Shown: positions 1 through 8,870 of the stretch, one piece after another
Layout of the letters: each line of letters begins with the position of its first letter
How positions within the stretch are numbered: the stretch's first letter is position 1
Assembly (NCBI GenBank): GCA_049976445.1
Contig: JBMFIF010000001.1
Span: forward strand, 1-64,000
Source of the DNA: JAVZOV01 sp049976445
Lineage (GTDB): Archaea > Thermoproteota > Thermoprotei > Gearchaeales > WAQG01
DNA: 64,000 nt
Direction of reading: 5' to 3'
Translations under genes and position numbers: made by a program
Notes under the pieces: model-generated
Told to the model about the DNA's origin: nothing
The model's input: only the letters and a program-made list of their open reading frames with translations
Databases searched by the model: none

Positions 1-87
1 TACCGGAGTATTGAGGAGCTAGAGGATGCTGCTAGACGATACATAAGGAATCATAATAAACGACAAAAACATTCGGACTTAACTTAA
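1..87 (+). pseudogene. C-terminal end of a DDE-type transposase (cut by window edge)
   Basis: Frame 1 is open from the first base and ends in TAA at 85-87, giving 28 residues. The peptide contains SIEELEDAARRYI followed by an N and an RQKH stretch. Many integrase-core transposases (IS481, IS3 and IS630-like groups) end in the same style: an S-x-EEL-x-x-A helix, then a Y-N-x-x-R-x-H motif. The rest lies upstream of the window, so I cannot tell whether the gene is intact, and the family is not fixed. The stretch is richer in G+C than the AT-rich DNA that follows, as expected for a mobile gene. No inverted repeat that would mark the element end was recognised between 88 and 355. Confidence 0.5.
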
Positions 88-355
88 TATGCTTATTTTA
101 TACGATTTTCATTTTTTCATACATGTTAATTACAAATCTCTATACAGAATCATAAGAAAATTCTATTACTCATGGTAAGATGAATTATTTCTGTCCTAAA
201 CAATTATTATAATGACGATAACGTGCTAAGATTGCAATCTTTTAAATTTAGGTTAAAAACTCATTTTGTTGTATAAAATCAAGAAGAGGAATTGAACAGT
301 ATGTGAACTAGATTTATAAGAAAGCTTTGATTTATTCTATAATAGGTGAGAATAA

Positions 356-1333
356 ATGATGCCATGGAAATTGTGGGTCACTATGGCTCTTACATTTTTA
401 GTTATTGTAGGTGTGACAGCGCTTTTTCTAATGCCAATTTTAGCGTTAATAGGTGGATTAACACCTCTGGCTTTAGCAATACTAGTAGCACTATGGGTTT
501 TTATTGAGTGGCTCATCGGGCCTTATATAATAGAATGGAGTTATAAAGTCAAACCTGCGGATGAATCATATAAATGGCTTCATGATATAGTTGAAAGAGT
601 TTCACAAAGAAGTAGGTTAGGAAGGATTCCAAAGCTTATGATAGCTGACATACCGGTGCCTAATGCTTTCGCTTATGGTAGTTGGCTTACGGGTCCAAGG
701 ATAGCAGTGACAAAGGGTATATTAAAGGTGTTAAAACCTGATGAACTTGAAGCTGTGATAGGTCATGAAGTTGGACACTTAAGACACCATGATGTGCAAG
801 TTATAACTTTGCTTAGTGTTCTTCCAGCTATAGTGTATGCAATTTCGCAGGCATTATATTATTCAGGATGGTTTTCGTCAATTAGCAGTGGCAGAAGGAA
901 TAATGGAAATTCTGGTTTTATTCTGGTATTAATCGGTATTATAGGATTTATAGTGTATTTTATATTGAACCTATTATTACTTGCTTTTAGCAGACAGCGT
1001 GAAACGTATGCAGATTATAATGGTGCAACAGTTGCTGATAATGGTGCGATGAAATTAGCGGTAGCTTTGGTTAAAATAAACAACTCTACGTCAGAAATAA
1101 GAGTACGGAATCCAGATACAATAAGTTCTTCATCAAAGTTTAAAGCATTGCTTATCTCAGATCCTGAGTCTGCAAAACCAATGGCGATTAGTGGGGATGA
1201 GGTAGTAGTTTATGACTTAGCTAGGAAAGAGTTAACCTTTTCTGAAAGATTTGCGGAATTGTTCAGTACGCATCCACATCCAGTAAGACGGGTGAAAACA
1301 CTATTACAGTGGTCTAAACAATTAAATGGATAG
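356..1333 (+). CDS. htpX: HtpX-like M48 membrane zinc metalloprotease
   Basis: Integral membrane endopeptidase of family M48, thought to degrade misfolded membrane proteins. The N-terminal 60 residues form two hydrophobic segments. The zinc-binding HEVGH is at residues 137-141, and a second zinc ligand is expected in RETYAD after a third and fourth membrane segment (about 190-215). At 325 residues the length is normal for archaeal HtpX. The start is one of two adjacent ATGs (356 or 359), preceded by AGGTGAG at 345-351. A TATA-like TTTATAA at 311-317 fits a short leader. The gene stands alone and converges on pgk. The family assignment is firm; the substrate is unknown. Confidence 0.9.
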   Translation: MMPWKLWVTMALTFLVIVGVTALFLMPILALIGGLTPLALAILVALWVFIEWLIGPYIIEWSYKVKPADESYKWLHDIVERVSQRSRLGRIPKLMIADIPVPNAFAYGSWLTGPRIAVTKGILKVLKPDELEAVIGHEVGHLRHHDVQVITLLSVLPAIVYAISQALYYSGWFSSISSGRRNNGNSGFILVLIGIIGFIVYFILNLLLLAFSRQRETYADYNGATVADNGAMKLAVALVKINNSTSEIRVRNPDTISSSSKFKALLISDPESAKPMAISGDEVVVYDLARKELTFSERFAELFSTHPHPVRRVKTLLQWSKQLNG

Positions 1334-1368
1334 TGATTAACAATTTTTATAATCTTATTAAGAAATAA

Positions 1369-2664
1369 TTAAATATTTTTTGAACCTAACTTTAAAGCTT
1401 CTACACCAGGTAGTGGTCTTTCCATTAACATTTCTATTAATGCTCCACCACCAGTACTAACGTGACTAAATTTGCTTGCTAATCCCATCATATTTAATGC
1501 AGCAACGGTATGTCCTCCGCCTATTACAGAAAAAGCATTTGATTCGATTGTCGCCTTGAATATTCTTTTTGTGCCATAAATAAATGCGGGTTCTTCATAT
1601 ACTCCTGCTGGTCCGCTGATCACTACGGTTCTGCTCTTAAAAATTATTTGTTCAAGAATTTCGGCAGTTGACATTCCAATATCTTTTATGGGAGAGTTGA
1701 TTGGAAGTAATCCTATAGGAATATCTGCTCGTATCCCATTACTAGTTTCTACAGCTACATCTGCAGGTAATATTATGGAATCTTTGTATTTTTCGAGAAC
1801 TTTTTTTACATCTTCCATGAGAAGTAATCCTCCTTTACGTTCTAAGAATTTCATATTTACTTCCCCTAAGTCAACTCCCTTTGCTACTAAGAAAAGATTG
1901 CCAATTAAACCTGTCATAGCTACAAAATCGGCTTTCTTAGTAGAAAGGACGTGGTCAGTTATAGCGGTTGCATCTTCTAATTTTGCACCGCCTAAGATAA
2001 AAATTCTAGGTGTTTCACTATAACGAAGTACCCAAGTTAATGCTCTTATTTCCCATTCGAGTACTCTACCTCCTACTGCCGGCATCACTACTGGATATCC
2101 TGTTAATGAGACGTTACTTCTATGACATGCTGCGAAAGCATCGTTAACATATACGTCCGCTAACATTGATAACGTCTGAACTTGTTTAGTTTTAGCCTGT
2201 TCTTCAGGGGGTCTTTTAATCATTTCATCAGGATCAGTTCTTACATTTTCAAGCATTATTATTCTATATTCGCCTTTTCTTAACTTTTTCATAGCGTCTA
2301 TTGCTAATGGGCCATAGAGGTCTGGTACATAGTGTATTCGTGTTTTTAACATTTTTGCTAATAGTTTTGCATGTAAATCTGTTGTTGTGAATTCCGGATC
2401 ACCAGGTCTACCTTGATGTGTGAGTATAGCAACTCTTGCTCCTCTGACTAGTAATTCTTTTAATGTTGTTTCTGCAAGGACTTTCATACGAGTAAGATCA
2501 ATAGGCATACTAGTTTTAGGATTTAATGGTAAATTCATATCGGTACGGAGTAATACTACTTTATCTTCAAAATCGATATCATCCATTGTCTTAAAACCAA
2601 TATCTATTTTTAACATTGCGTTCTCTATTTCCTCAGGTACTCTACCACCTAATGCTCCAGCCAT
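1369..2664 (-). CDS. pgk: Phosphoglycerate kinase (archaeal)
   Basis: Interconverts 1,3-bisphosphoglycerate plus ADP with 3-phosphoglycerate plus ATP in the cytosol. The N-terminal substrate-binding block reads KVVLLRTDMNLPL near residue 35, followed by HQGRPG near residue 100 and the nucleotide-domain FILGGAKLED near 215; the C-terminal GGGHTVAAL and STGGGA loops are present. Its 431 residues are slightly long for the family because of an N-terminal stretch of about 20 residues, so an internal ATG (MLKIDIG) could be the true start. The gene lies 13 nt behind gap on the same strand, with GGGTTGAT in the gap as a possible ribosome site, so the two form a gap-pgk operon. Confidence 0.95.
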   Translation of the reverse strand: MAGALGGRVPEEIENAMLKIDIGFKTMDDIDFEDKVVLLRTDMNLPLNPKTSMPIDLTRMKVLAETTLKELLVRGARVAILTHQGRPGDPEFTTTDLHAKLLAKMLKTRIHYVPDLYGPLAIDAMKKLRKGEYRIIMLENVRTDPDEMIKRPPEEQAKTKQVQTLSMLADVYVNDAFAACHRSNVSLTGYPVVMPAVGGRVLEWEIRALTWVLRYSETPRIFILGGAKLEDATAITDHVLSTKKADFVAMTGLIGNLFLVAKGVDLGEVNMKFLERKGGLLLMEDVKKVLEKYKDSIILPADVAVETSNGIRADIPIGLLPINSPIKDIGMSTAEILEQIIFKSRTVVISGPAGVYEEPAFIYGTKRIFKATIESNAFSVIGGGHTVAALNMMGLASKFSHVSTGGGALIEMLMERPLPGVEALKLGSKNI

Positions 2665-2677
2665 TGTTGATCAACCC

Positions 2678-3706
2678 TTAATATAACTTTTTCAGAACAT
2701 TTAATGCCTTATCAGTCTTTTCTACAGATTTTTTGCCATCTTTTTCGATCATAGTTAAAGCTCTAATAGCATCTATATTATCTGGAACAACATTACTTTC
2801 ATTAGGTGTAGCCCATATTAAATAAATCTCATTTCCATTTACTTTCACACTTTCCTCCCATACTGGTATTTCATAAAGATCACCTCTAGGTCGTCCTAGA
2901 TCTCTACCGAGTTCAAAAATAGAATTTAGTGCTACAATACCGTCTGATCCTCTAACTAAGACAACTCTAGGTTCTTCCTCCAATACTTTAATTACGTCAT
3001 TCTTTGTTACTTGATTTCGTGCCTCAAGAAATCCTACATGCAAATGGAATAAGTTATGACTGCCCTTTGCAGCTATAGTAACAATATCTAGATCATGAAT
3101 TACAGTTTGCACGTCAGGACCATGATGGGATGGTATTTTTAATTCAGGAACTACGGTATTCATTATACCTTTTGAATGGGATTCCCATGGATCAGCTGCA
3201 CGTCTATATATTGCAACTCTAGCTTTTTTTAAACCAATTTTCTCATGTATTCCTCCAACTACTCTGCTAATTGCAGTTGTATTACAACTCACAACTCTAG
3301 TAAATTGTTTTCCAACGCTTTCAATATAATTACGTGTAGCAACAAAACTGACACCAGTAAGTTCATGATCTTCTCCTCCTTCAAATACTGCCTTTACATT
3401 ATGTTTTTCATAAAGAGATTTATTCTTCTCACCAATACCTTCTGGTGTTGCATCAACGACTACATCAACAGAACTGAGTAAATCTTCTATGTTACCTACA
3501 GGCGTAATCTTTTTTTCTGAAAAACTCTTTAAATCTGCATCATTTGATGTATAAATGCTAATCCCACGTTCAATAGCCAACATCGTTTTCCAATCTGCTC
3601 TTCTCACAACAATACCTACAAGTTTCATATCATTTTGACGAAGAACAGCATCAGCAACACGTTTTCCTATAGTTCCGTAACCTATGACACCTACCCTTAC
3701 AACCAA
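2678..3706 (-). CDS. gap: Archaeal type II glyceraldehyde-3-phosphate dehydrogenase
   Basis: Phosphorylating GAPDH, NAD(P)-dependent, producing 1,3-bisphosphoglycerate for the downstream kinase. The dinucleotide fold begins VRVGVIGYGTIGKRVADAV, and the catalytic cysteine lies in VVSCNTTAI. A longer reading from an ATG at 3727 exists, but I prefer the TTG at 3704-3706: GGTGAG sits a few bases before it, and the resulting protein starts at the usual family position with 342 residues. First gene of the gap-pgk operon. A TATA-like AT-rich stretch lies upstream around 3735-3745. The function is secure; the start is an inference. Confidence 0.93.
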   Translation of the reverse strand: MVVRVGVIGYGTIGKRVADAVLRQNDMKLVGIVVRRADWKTMLAIERGISIYTSNDADLKSFSEKKITPVGNIEDLLSSVDVVVDATPEGIGEKNKSLYEKHNVKAVFEGGEDHELTGVSFVATRNYIESVGKQFTRVVSCNTTAISRVVGGIHEKIGLKKARVAIYRRAADPWESHSKGIMNTVVPELKIPSHHGPDVQTVIHDLDIVTIAAKGSHNLFHLHVGFLEARNQVTKNDVIKVLEEEPRVVLVRGSDGIVALNSIFELGRDLGRPRGDLYEIPVWEESVKVNGNEIYLIWATPNESNVVPDNIDAIRALTMIEKDGKKSVEKTDKALNVLKKLY

Positions 3707-3859
3707 AATTCTCACCAATTTTTCCATAAGATTTAAAGTATTTATCCTTTTTTACTTCTATTACTTTATAAGTGTATTTCAAAATTATTATGATATTGGT
3801 TGTATGTATCTTAGTTTTGATTTATTTGTTAGCATCATTATGAGCCTATTAACAAAGCA

Positions 3860-4125
3860 AAAGGTCCCCCCAGAGTTTTACTTTTTATACACCCTAGGGG
3901 TTAAAGTAGGGGATTTCCCCCTACCCAAGACCCCCTCTATACTCTGCTGCCTCACCATCATCCGAGCATCCTCCTGCACATCGAACCCTTCCATCCATGA
4001 GTCGAGGGTAAATTTCCCCTTCCATATACTGAATACATTAAAACAAAATGAAGTATATAATATCCTGCTTTTACCGAAACACTCACCTGCGTAAGATTTA
4101 TTGTCATTCATAGTAAGGATTTTGC
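3860..4125 (-). mobile_element. GC-rich remnant resembling an IS200/IS605 (TnpB 3' end/omega RNA) terminus
   Basis: This stretch within a 490-base gene-free interval is far more GC-rich than its surroundings. On the minus strand it reads open for 77 codons (4111-3878), but the peptide lacks any recognisable domain and has an atypical composition. A strong hairpin GTAGGGG-ATTTC-CCCCTAC (3906-3924) and a neighbouring CCCTAGGGG palindrome lie at one edge. GC-rich DNA ending in subterminal hairpins is what IS200/IS605 right ends and TnpB-associated RNAs look like. No TnpA or TnpB body remains, so this is either a decayed end, a non-autonomous derivative or an unrelated small RNA gene. The assignment is tentative. 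Confidence 0.3.
3906..3924. repeat. 7-bp perfect hairpin
   Basis: Arms GTAGGGG (3906-3912) and CCCCTAC (3918-3924) flank a five-base loop. It lies beside the palindrome CCCTAGGGG (3892-3900) in an otherwise AT-rich intergenic region. It could be a transposon-end hairpin or part of a small RNA. Confidence 0.6.
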
Positions 4126-4217
4126 TCCGAACAATGTAGTTTAGATAGAACTTTTTGTTGGTAAGAATAAATAGTTTCGAATAACTTAATATATGAGTTA
4201 ATAAAAAATTCAGATGT

Positions 4218-5801
4218 ATGAAGAAAAGAGTTTTGTCGATTATTCTTATGTTTATTTTGGTTTTTAATGTATATACAGTAGTGTTAGTGAATGTTAGTGA
4301 TGTTATTTGGGCTCAGCAATATTATGGATCTATAGAATATTACAATTATGTTGATGGTATGAATCTAACTATTTCTATGATGTACGTGAATATAACAGTT
4401 TATAATGATGCTCCTAATTCATTGTGGTTAATAGTGCCCAAAGATTGGAATGGGAGTATCGTATCATCTAATTTGTTGTTAAATGTTGAAAAACATCCTT
4501 TGTATTTGAATGATGAAGAGAATCCGTTTTATGCTAATTTAACGATCAATTATTATGGTTCTGTTTCTTTTTCTATAATCTATAAACATCCTTATACTTT
4601 ATTGATTGTTGAGCCTAATGCTATCTATTTTTCACCTTTGCTTGGGCATTCATCATGGCTAAGGAGAACTTATGTTTTAGATATAAAAAATGTAGGTTTT
4701 AAGGCGGTACGAAGTGTTTCTCCGTCTCCAGCTAAGATAATAACCAGTATGGATGGTTTAAGAGCTATATTTGAGGGTAGTAATTTTAATCGTGTTAGTT
4801 TATTCTTAACTATGAATAATTATGAGAAATTTGTAAATGTTTCAATGGGTAATTTAGTCATCAAAACACCTGAGCGTTATTACTCTCTTGCGTATGATTT
4901 ATTGAATCAAGTTTTTGTGCGTTATAATAATATGACAAATCTTTTTGGAGTTTCGCTTGGAGAAATTGTAATTACGTTTTATGTTCCTGAGTCACAGAGT
5001 GATTTTAGTATTGGTGGTTATGTTCCTTATTCTGGAGGTGAAGTTGGTGATATTCACGTGAATTTGATTTATTATCGTGGTATTAATGGTGAACTTTTAC
5101 TTATAATACTTCATGAGCTGGTTCATAGGTTTCTTTTTAAATTGAATATTGATCCAAATAAGCTGCTCTGGGTGCATGAGGGGCTTGCTGAGTTTATTAG
5201 CACATCGTTGACGAAGAATTTACCTGCTAGTATTGATAGAATAAAGACACTTGATAATATAGCTAAGAATTTAAGCAATTATGGATTTATAGAGAATTGG
5301 AATCCTAGTGAACAAGTAAATAATATCCTTACATACTATGCTGCTTCTTATACTGTTTTTAAGAGATTAAGTGAGTTATATGGTGGTTTGAATGGTTATG
5401 CTAAATTTTTTAGAGTATTATCAGGAAGAAGTGTTTCATCGACTCAAGATATTGTTAGAGCTTTAAATGATGCATGGAGTACTGATGTGACACCTCTCTT
5501 CATAAAGTGGGGATTTGCATCTTTGCAATATAGTGATAGGCTAAGCTTAAAAATTTTTATAGAAAATATTACTCATAATACTGAATCTTTACCATGGTGG
5601 ATGCATCCTATTAAGTGGATTACTGAAATGTTCATTAATATGGCTAAAGATAATTTAGAAAAAAATAGGCTGCTTCTAGCTGGATTTTACGCGACCATTG
5701 CGCTGATAATTTATATATATGTTATGTTAATACCTTATATAGTTTTAGCATTTGTCATTTTATTAATAATACTAATTTTCAAAAAATTAATATTTAAATG
5801 A
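4218..5801 (+). CDS. Secreted, membrane-anchored gluzincin-type metallopeptidase
   Basis: Unnamed 527-residue protein with a signal peptide (about 1-30) and a C-terminal hydrophobic anchor followed by lysines (about 490-525), so the bulk is predicted outside the cell. HELVH lies at about residues 299-303, and a downstream HEGLAEF supplies the third zinc ligand, the spacing seen in gluzincins such as the M1 family. The N-terminal half is rich in N-x-S/T sites and looks like beta-sandwich. I recognise the peptidase clan but not a named family. The 3' end overlaps the convergent adkA by 15 bases. Substrates may be surface or foreign peptides; this is inference. Confidence 0.7.
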   Translation: MKKRVLSIILMFILVFNVYTVVLVNVSDVIWAQQYYGSIEYYNYVDGMNLTISMMYVNITVYNDAPNSLWLIVPKDWNGSIVSSNLLLNVEKHPLYLNDEENPFYANLTINYYGSVSFSIIYKHPYTLLIVEPNAIYFSPLLGHSSWLRRTYVLDIKNVGFKAVRSVSPSPAKIITSMDGLRAIFEGSNFNRVSLFLTMNNYEKFVNVSMGNLVIKTPERYYSLAYDLLNQVFVRYNNMTNLFGVSLGEIVITFYVPESQSDFSIGGYVPYSGGEVGDIHVNLIYYRGINGELLLIILHELVHRFLFKLNIDPNKLLWVHEGLAEFISTSLTKNLPASIDRIKTLDNIAKNLSNYGFIENWNPSEQVNNILTYYAASYTVFKRLSELYGGLNGYAKFFRVLSGRSVSSTQDIVRALNDAWSTDVTPLFIKWGFASLQYSDRLSLKIFIENITHNTESLPWWMHPIKWITEMFINMAKDNLEKNRLLLAGFYATIALIIYIYVMLIPYIVLAFVILLIILIFKKLIFK

Positions 5802-6401
5802 TGATCTTTCAGTAAATATTATTTCTGCGATTATTTGAGCGGCTTTTTCAGCTTGTTCAAATGGACGAGATTGTTTAAACCTTAAGTTTATTATCCTTAC
5901 TACACATTCTGCAACATTGGCTGCTGCAGCTGCAAAATATCTATTCATTTCTTGCTGTAATTCTATATCTTCGGGTGTTTCTATATCACGACCAGTTCTT
6001 TTTTGCAATGTAGAGGTAATATCTTTCATACGTCTTTCAATAATATCATGAGGATCAAACTCTAAAAGTGTTATCATGTCAGGTTTCATTAATCTTACTA
6101 CGTCAAACGGTAATCCTGGATAATAACCGCCTTTCATTTTTATGGTAACATGCGTATCGATTATTACATCTCCTTTAATTTCACCAATTTTCCTAGCTGC
6201 ATCCAGCTGAATCTGTCTATACTCATTTATGCTTAAAACTTTTCGCATAGCATCACGATCTGTTATCCCATGCCTTTCTTTAGCGATTTCAAGCATCACA
6301 TCACCAAAATTAACTATTTTTATATCAGGAACTAAACTTTTAACCATGTTCATTATCGTTGTTTTTCCACCACCCGGAACTGCTACAAGAACAATCTTCA
6401 T
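5787..6401 (-). CDS. adkA: Archaeal adenylate kinase
   Basis: Catalyses ATP + AMP to 2 ADP. The P-loop VPGGGKTT follows the first strand MKIVLVA, and the protein continues with the archaeal-specific fold (VNFGDVMLEIA, DRDAMRKVL, DTHVTIK). It therefore belongs to the trimeric archaeal AdkA family rather than bacterial Adk. At 204 residues the length is typical. I place the start at the ATG at 6401; a GTG three codons upstream (6410) is possible, but a start at MKIVLV matches the family. Not in an operon; it converges on and slightly overlaps the metallopeptidase gene. Confidence 0.93.
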   Translation of the reverse strand: MKIVLVAVPGGGKTTIMNMVKSLVPDIKIVNFGDVMLEIAKERHGITDRDAMRKVLSINEYRQIQLDAARKIGEIKGDVIIDTHVTIKMKGGYYPGLPFDVVRLMKPDMITLLEFDPHDIIERRMKDITSTLQKRTGRDIETPEDIELQQEMNRYFAAAAANVAECVVRIINLRFKQSRPFEQAEKAAQIIAEIIFTERSSFKY

Positions 6402-6576
6402 AAATATCACATTTTAACGTTTCTTTTCTTTAATAAAAATTTATTTATTTAAATAATACGTCTGAGTTTGCATTTATCATGAAAGTTACTAGAATATTTA
6501 CGAGAAACTTCTTTATATCCCATATTTAAGTAAACTTTATTAAGTGCTTTTAAAATATTTTTGTAGGTGATTATTT

Positions 6577-7101
6577 ATGTCATTTAGGAGAAAAAAGAAA
6601 GAGTTTGATATTACTGATCCTTGGGATTTAATGGAATATTTCGATAGAATTTTTGAGGAAATGCAAAGAGAGTTTTTCAAGGATTTAGAGCGTATGAGGA
6701 CTAGACCTTTTGGTGAGCAACGCTTTGGCCCAATAATATATGGTTATTCTATAACAATTGGTCCTGATGGAAAGCCGATCATTAGGGAATTTGGAACTGT
6801 ACCAAAGAAGGTTGGTGAGAAACCCATTATTGAAAGAGAACCCTTAGTGGATATTAATGAGACAAGCGATGAAATAATAGTTACTGCAGAAACGCCTGGC
6901 GTAAAGAAAGAAGAGATCAAGATCCATGCTACCGAAAAGGAGCTGGAGATTAAAGCTGGTGATAAATTCTATAAGAAAATAGACCTTCCGTCTGAAGTTA
7001 ATCCTGATGAAACAAAGGCTACGTACAATAATGGTGTTCTCGAAATCAGAATGAAGAAGCAGAAAAAAGAGTTAAAAGGTAGGGAGATTCAAGTACTCTA
7101 A
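6577..7101 (+). CDS. hsp20: Small heat-shock protein, Hsp20/alpha-crystallin family
   Basis: ATP-independent holdase chaperone that binds unfolding proteins in large oligomers. Residues 1-45 are charged and include EYFDRIFEEMQREF; the alpha-crystallin domain runs from about 85 to 165 with DINETSDEIIVTAETPGV, the GVLEIRM motif near residue 152 and the C-terminal I-x-V-type tail ending IQVL, which normally docks to a neighbouring subunit. At 174 residues the length is typical for archaeal Hsp20. AGGTGA at 6565-6570 supports the ATG. A TTTTAAAATA box at about 6548-6557 and TATTTAAG near 6521 are promoter candidates. Confidence 0.93.
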   Translation: MSFRRKKKEFDITDPWDLMEYFDRIFEEMQREFFKDLERMRTRPFGEQRFGPIIYGYSITIGPDGKPIIREFGTVPKKVGEKPIIEREPLVDINETSDEIIVTAETPGVKKEEIKIHATEKELEIKAGDKFYKKIDLPSEVNPDETKATYNNGVLEIRMKKQKKELKGREIQVL

Positions 7102-7105
7102 GATA

Positions 7106-8356
7106 CTATCCTTTTTTACCTGCCCACCGTGTTGTAACAGAGTACTCTCTACCAAGTAATTCACGACCTACGATAGTTTTCATTATATTCATTGTTCCTT
7201 CAGCACCTATAAGGTAGGATAGTACACCTGTTAAGCCTATTCCGAGCTCTGATTCTTTAGTGTAAGCATATGCTCCATGCCATAACATTACATGTGTGAA
7301 GATATCGTAAGCAACTTGTGGCGCGGTCATTTTAGCCATTGCCACATATTTATTAATATCAGAAACTGAGACACTTTTATCACCTTTGTAGAATCTATCA
7401 AGGAGCCATGCAGCTCTATAAGTAAAAAGTTTGGCTGCTTCTAGTCTGGCATAATCATCAACTAGTTCAAATTGTATTGCTTCAAACTTCGCAATGGGTT
7501 GTCCAAAGAGGATTCTTTGCTTAATATAATCCATTCCGATATCGAGAGCCCTTCTTGCTGCACCAATACATGCTGCTGCAACTAATGTTCTGGCAACATT
7601 AAAACCCTCCATTATAATATAAAAACCTTTACCTTCATCACCAATCCTATACTTATCATCTATTTCTACATCTTTAAGAGCAAAACCACCTGTAGAAATT
7701 CCTCTTCTACCAATATCTTCAAAAAATGTTGGAGTCACACCATTAGTAATGCTACCGTCGGGTTTCTTCAAGAGAAATGCAAAGGATGTAAATGCTTTAT
7801 AACCAAGTTCATTGCCTCCAGTCCTAGTTAACAATAGCATACCTCCGCCTTTAGGTAATTCTAAGCTTTCTCTTACTCCGCTAATATAAACTTTTTCTCC
7901 ATTTATTATCCATTTATTACCTTTCTTTACTGCATTAGTTTTTATCCCAGCTACATCAGAACCACCTGAAGGTTCAGTAACAGCAATACCGAAAAATGTC
8001 TCACCATGTGTAATGTTAGGAAGTATTTCTTCCTTAACTTCCTCAGAAGCATATCGCTCAAGTATCATGGGCCATCCAGCATTAAGAAGGTAATATACTG
8101 CTGTTGCAACACTTATATCTGCATAAGCAATTTCTTCGGCTGCTATGGTGGCCATTGTTATTGATGCTCCTGCCCCACCATAATTGGGAGATATAGTTAA
8201 TCCAAGTAAACCTTGACTGGCCAGGGCATTAATAATTTCTTTTGGTATTTGTCCTTTCTCTTCAATTTCTTTTACTCTAGGTGCAATATATTTTGATGCT
8301 AATTCTTTAACCATTTCTCTAAAAACATTCTCATCTTCACTAAAATTAAAGTCCAT
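7106..8356 (-). CDS. Acyl-CoA dehydrogenase
   Basis: FAD enzyme that oxidises acyl-CoA to trans-2-enoyl-CoA and passes electrons to ETF. All three domains are visible: the helical N-terminus (MDFNFSEDE), the beta domain with the FAD/substrate motif FGIAVTEPSGGSDVAGI near residue 125, and the C-terminal four-helix domain. The usual catalytic-glutamate region reads IGAEGTMNIMK, a variant of the common YEGT motif. ATG at 8365 is three codons upstream of my chosen start. The gene lies apart from the beta-oxidation block at 31-41 kb but would feed the same EtfBA. Chain-length specificity cannot be read from the sequence. Confidence 0.9.
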   Translation of the reverse strand: MDFNFSEDENVFREMVKELASKYIAPRVKEIEEKGQIPKEIINALASQGLLGLTISPNYGGAGASITMATIAAEEIAYADISVATAVYYLLNAGWPMILERYASEEVKEEILPNITHGETFFGIAVTEPSGGSDVAGIKTNAVKKGNKWIINGEKVYISGVRESLELPKGGGMLLLTRTGGNELGYKAFTSFAFLLKKPDGSITNGVTPTFFEDIGRRGISTGGFALKDVEIDDKYRIGDEGKGFYIIMEGFNVARTLVAAACIGAARRALDIGMDYIKQRILFGQPIAKFEAIQFELVDDYARLEAAKLFTYRAAWLLDRFYKGDKSVSVSDINKYVAMAKMTAPQVAYDIFTHVMLWHGAYAYTKESELGIGLTGVLSYLIGAEGTMNIMKTIVGRELLGREYSVTTRWAGKKG

Positions 8357-8567
8357 GATTATCATTTATAGAGTAAAATTCAGTACAAATAAACTTAACT
8401 TTCTTTTCACTTCGAAATACAAAACTTCCGTATCAGATCGCTAAGTAAATCATAACAATTTGATATTAATACTTAAAAATGTTCGCAATTTTCCTAATTA
8501 AAGGATTGCTTCATGTTTTCGTTGTAAAAGTATATTTTTAAGTTGTACAATTTAATATTGAGGTGGT

Positions 8568-8870
8568 ATGGGAAAGAATAAAGATATCTCTACATGGAAA
8601 TTATTGCTGAGTATAGTGTTAGTTTTGTTACCTGGATTTCTATCGTTCGGGTTTAGAATATTATATTCTCATGTAAATGTATTTCGTGGTCTCATTGATA
8701 AAACAGGTTTATCACCTACGAATTGGGCTTTCATAATAAGTATTATAGGGTTTGTGTTTGGTGTATATTATTTAAATATGGCACTACATAATAATGAAAT
8801 AGTTTTCAGCGCACCTTTTAAGAGTTTGTTAAAGATTTTTTCTAAGTCAACTAGCAACCGAGACGAATGA
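8568..8870 (+). CDS. Small membrane protein of unknown function
   Basis: A 100-residue product with two clear membrane segments (about 12-32 and 50-68) joined by a short loop, and a basic C-terminal tail. No family recognised. GAGGTGGT immediately before the ATG is a good ribosome site, and its codon use resembles that of its neighbours, which argues for a real gene. Its last 24 bases overlap the convergent flippase gene. Confidence 0.6.
   Translation: MGKNKDISTWKLLLSIVLVLLPGFLSFGFRILYSHVNVFRGLIDKTGLSPTNWAFIISIIGFVFGVYYLNMALHNNEIVFSAPFKSLLKIFSKSTSNRDE

Noticed and set aside
1688..2023. Open plus-strand frame inside pgk
   Set aside because: It is antisense to a well-supported gene and its translation has no domain; the same holds for other long frames opposite genes, such as those at 31184-31615 and 41935-42327.
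3684..4094. 136-codon plus-strand frame near gap
   Set aside because: It overlaps the gap promoter and start and the GC-rich remnant, and the peptide lacks any protein-like pattern.
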